Source: JAKQIM01 sp964633225
Lineage (GTDB): Bacteria > Chloroflexota > Anaerolineae > Anaerolineales > UBA4823
DNA length: 6,260 nucleotides
Reading direction: 5' to 3'
Assembly: GCA_964633225.1 (NCBI GenBank)
Contig: CAZWFQ010000137.1
Location: 1-6,260, forward strand
Part shown: piece after piece, positions 5,460-6,260 of the stretch
How the letters are laid out: each line of letters starts with the position of its first letter
How positions within the stretch are numbered: position 1 is the first letter of the stretch
Position numbers and translations under genes: made by a program
Notes under the pieces: generated by a model
What the model was told of the DNA's origin: nothing
Seen by the model: only the letters and a program-made list of their open reading frames with translations
The model's database searches: none

Positions 5460-6260
5460 AAAGACCTTGTTGCAGGTAGATGATCTCAGTGTTGAGTTTG
5501 AGGTTAAAAGTAGCCTCCTGGATAATTTGTTTTCTCGCCGTAAAAAGGTGCTGCGAGCCGTAAACCGCGTCTCGTTTAGCATTGATAGAGGGAAGATTCT
5601 CTCTCTGGTAGGAGAAAGCGGGAGCGGAAAGACGACTACTGCCAAGGCTATTTTGAAGCTTGTAGAAACATCGGGGGGGAAAGTTTGGTTCGATGGAAAA
5701 GAGGTAGGTGATACTTTCCAGGAAAAGAAAGCTTTTCGTAGAAGAGCGCAGATGATCTATCAAGATCCCTACCAGTCGCTCAATCCTCGCAATTACATCA
5801 TCGACATCGTCGCAGAGCCTCTGGATGTGAATGATCTGGTCCACACAGTGGATGAGCGGATTGCGCGTGTAAAGGTAGCACTGGAGCAAGCAGGGCTTCA
5901 GCCGGCGGAAGATTTCTTTTATCGCTATCCCTATGAACTATCGGGTGGCCAGCGGCAGCGCGTGGCTATTGCCAGCGCTTTGATCCTGGAACCGGATCTG
6001 ATTGTGGCCGATGAGCCGGTCTCAATGCTGGACGCTTCGATCCGTACTGGTATTATCAAACTGATGGTGGAGATGCGTAACAAAAAGGATGTTGCTTATT
6101 TATTTATCACCCACGATCTGTCTTTGGCCTGGCTGATCTCTGATAGCATTGCTATCATGTACCTGGGGAAGATCGTGGAGATTGGCTGCTCCGACCAGAT
6201 CATCCGTGATCCGAGACATCCGTATACGAAGGCCCTGCTCGATGTAATGCCCAAGCCTGG
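5443..6260 (+). CDS. dppF: Dipeptide/oligopeptide ABC importer ATPase, DppF type, 3' end cut by window
   Basis: Second ATPase of the importer, partner of DppD. From the GTG at 5443, 272 codons are visible with no stop, so the gene continues past the window; full-length relatives have roughly 320-340 residues. It begins MKKAAEKTLLQVDDLSVEF, with a basic SRRKK patch (31-35) before the core, as in DppF/OppF proteins. Walker A GESGSGKTT is at 57-65, the Q-loop Gln at 107 in IYQDPYQSLNPR, the signature LSGGQRQR at 166-173, Walker B LIVADEP at 186-192 with Glu191, the D-loop SMLD at 194-197, and the switch His224 in FITHDLS. The catalytic residues are intact. The PRHPYTKALL element (257-266) opens the C-terminal domain; any cysteine cluster lies beyond the edge. 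The gene overlaps dppD by 17 nt in another frame, implying coupled translation. The symbol is family-level (dpp/opp/app). Confidence 0.93.
   Translation, partial: MKKAAEKTLLQVDDLSVEFEVKSSLLDNLFSRRKKVLRAVNRVSFSIDRGKILSLVGESGSGKTTTAKAILKLVETSGGKVWFDGKEVGDTFQEKKAFRRRAQMIYQDPYQSLNPRNYIIDIVAEPLDVNDLVHTVDERIARVKVALEQAGLQPAEDFFYRYPYELSGGQRQRVAIASALILEPDLIVADEPVSMLDASIRTGIIKLMVEMRNKKDVAYLFITHDLSLAWLISDSIAIMYLGKIVEIGCSDQIIRDPRHPYTKALLDVMPKP

Noticed and set aside
5272..5889. Minus-strand open frame (205 codons) opposite the dppD/dppF junction
   Set aside because: It is a shadow of two conserved ATPase genes, with no recognisable domain. It only looks striking because dppF runs off the window.

Overview
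The window holds one same-strand cluster, all on +. It contains the 3' part of a family S66 (LD-carboxypeptidase/MccF-like) peptidase, followed by an almost complete dipeptide/oligopeptide ABC importer. The importer genes run in order: extracytoplasmic binding protein (family 5), permease DppB, permease DppC, ATPase DppD and ATPase DppF. Both ends are cut: the peptidase lacks its first residues, and dppF runs off the right edge. I found no convincing gene on the minus strand, and no RNA gene, mobile element, CRISPR array or terminator.

Layout: peptidase 1-900; 49-nt gap; binding protein 950-2578; 47-nt gap; dppB 2626-3594; 10-nt gap; dppC 3605-4483; 4-nt gap; dppD 4488-5459 (GTG start); dppF from a GTG at 5443, overlapping dppD by 17 nt. 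Spacing tightens along the cluster, from about 50 nt around the binding protein to an overlap between the ATPases. This fits one operon with translational coupling in its distal half and room for separate control of the binding protein. There is no gene-free stretch longer than 49 nt.

How the genes work together: the binding protein would capture a short peptide outside the membrane, DppB/DppC form the channel, and DppD/DppF hydrolyse ATP. The cytoplasmic S66 peptidase next to the importer suggests processing of an imported peptide that carries a D-residue or unusual C-terminus. Murein tetrapeptide recycling is the leading idea, with detoxification of a microcin C-like peptide as the alternative. 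This is inferred from family and context.

Organism: a bacterium with intermediate GC, purine-rich Shine-Dalgarno sites and some GTG starts. The protein style is compatible with anaerobic Chloroflexota (Anaerolineae-like) or Bacillota, but the sequence alone does not decide. The region is largely ordinary. The most notable non-coding signals are an exact 18-bp palindrome inside the binding-protein gene and a hairpin at the dppD/dppF junction that could compete with a structure covering the dppF ribosome binding site.
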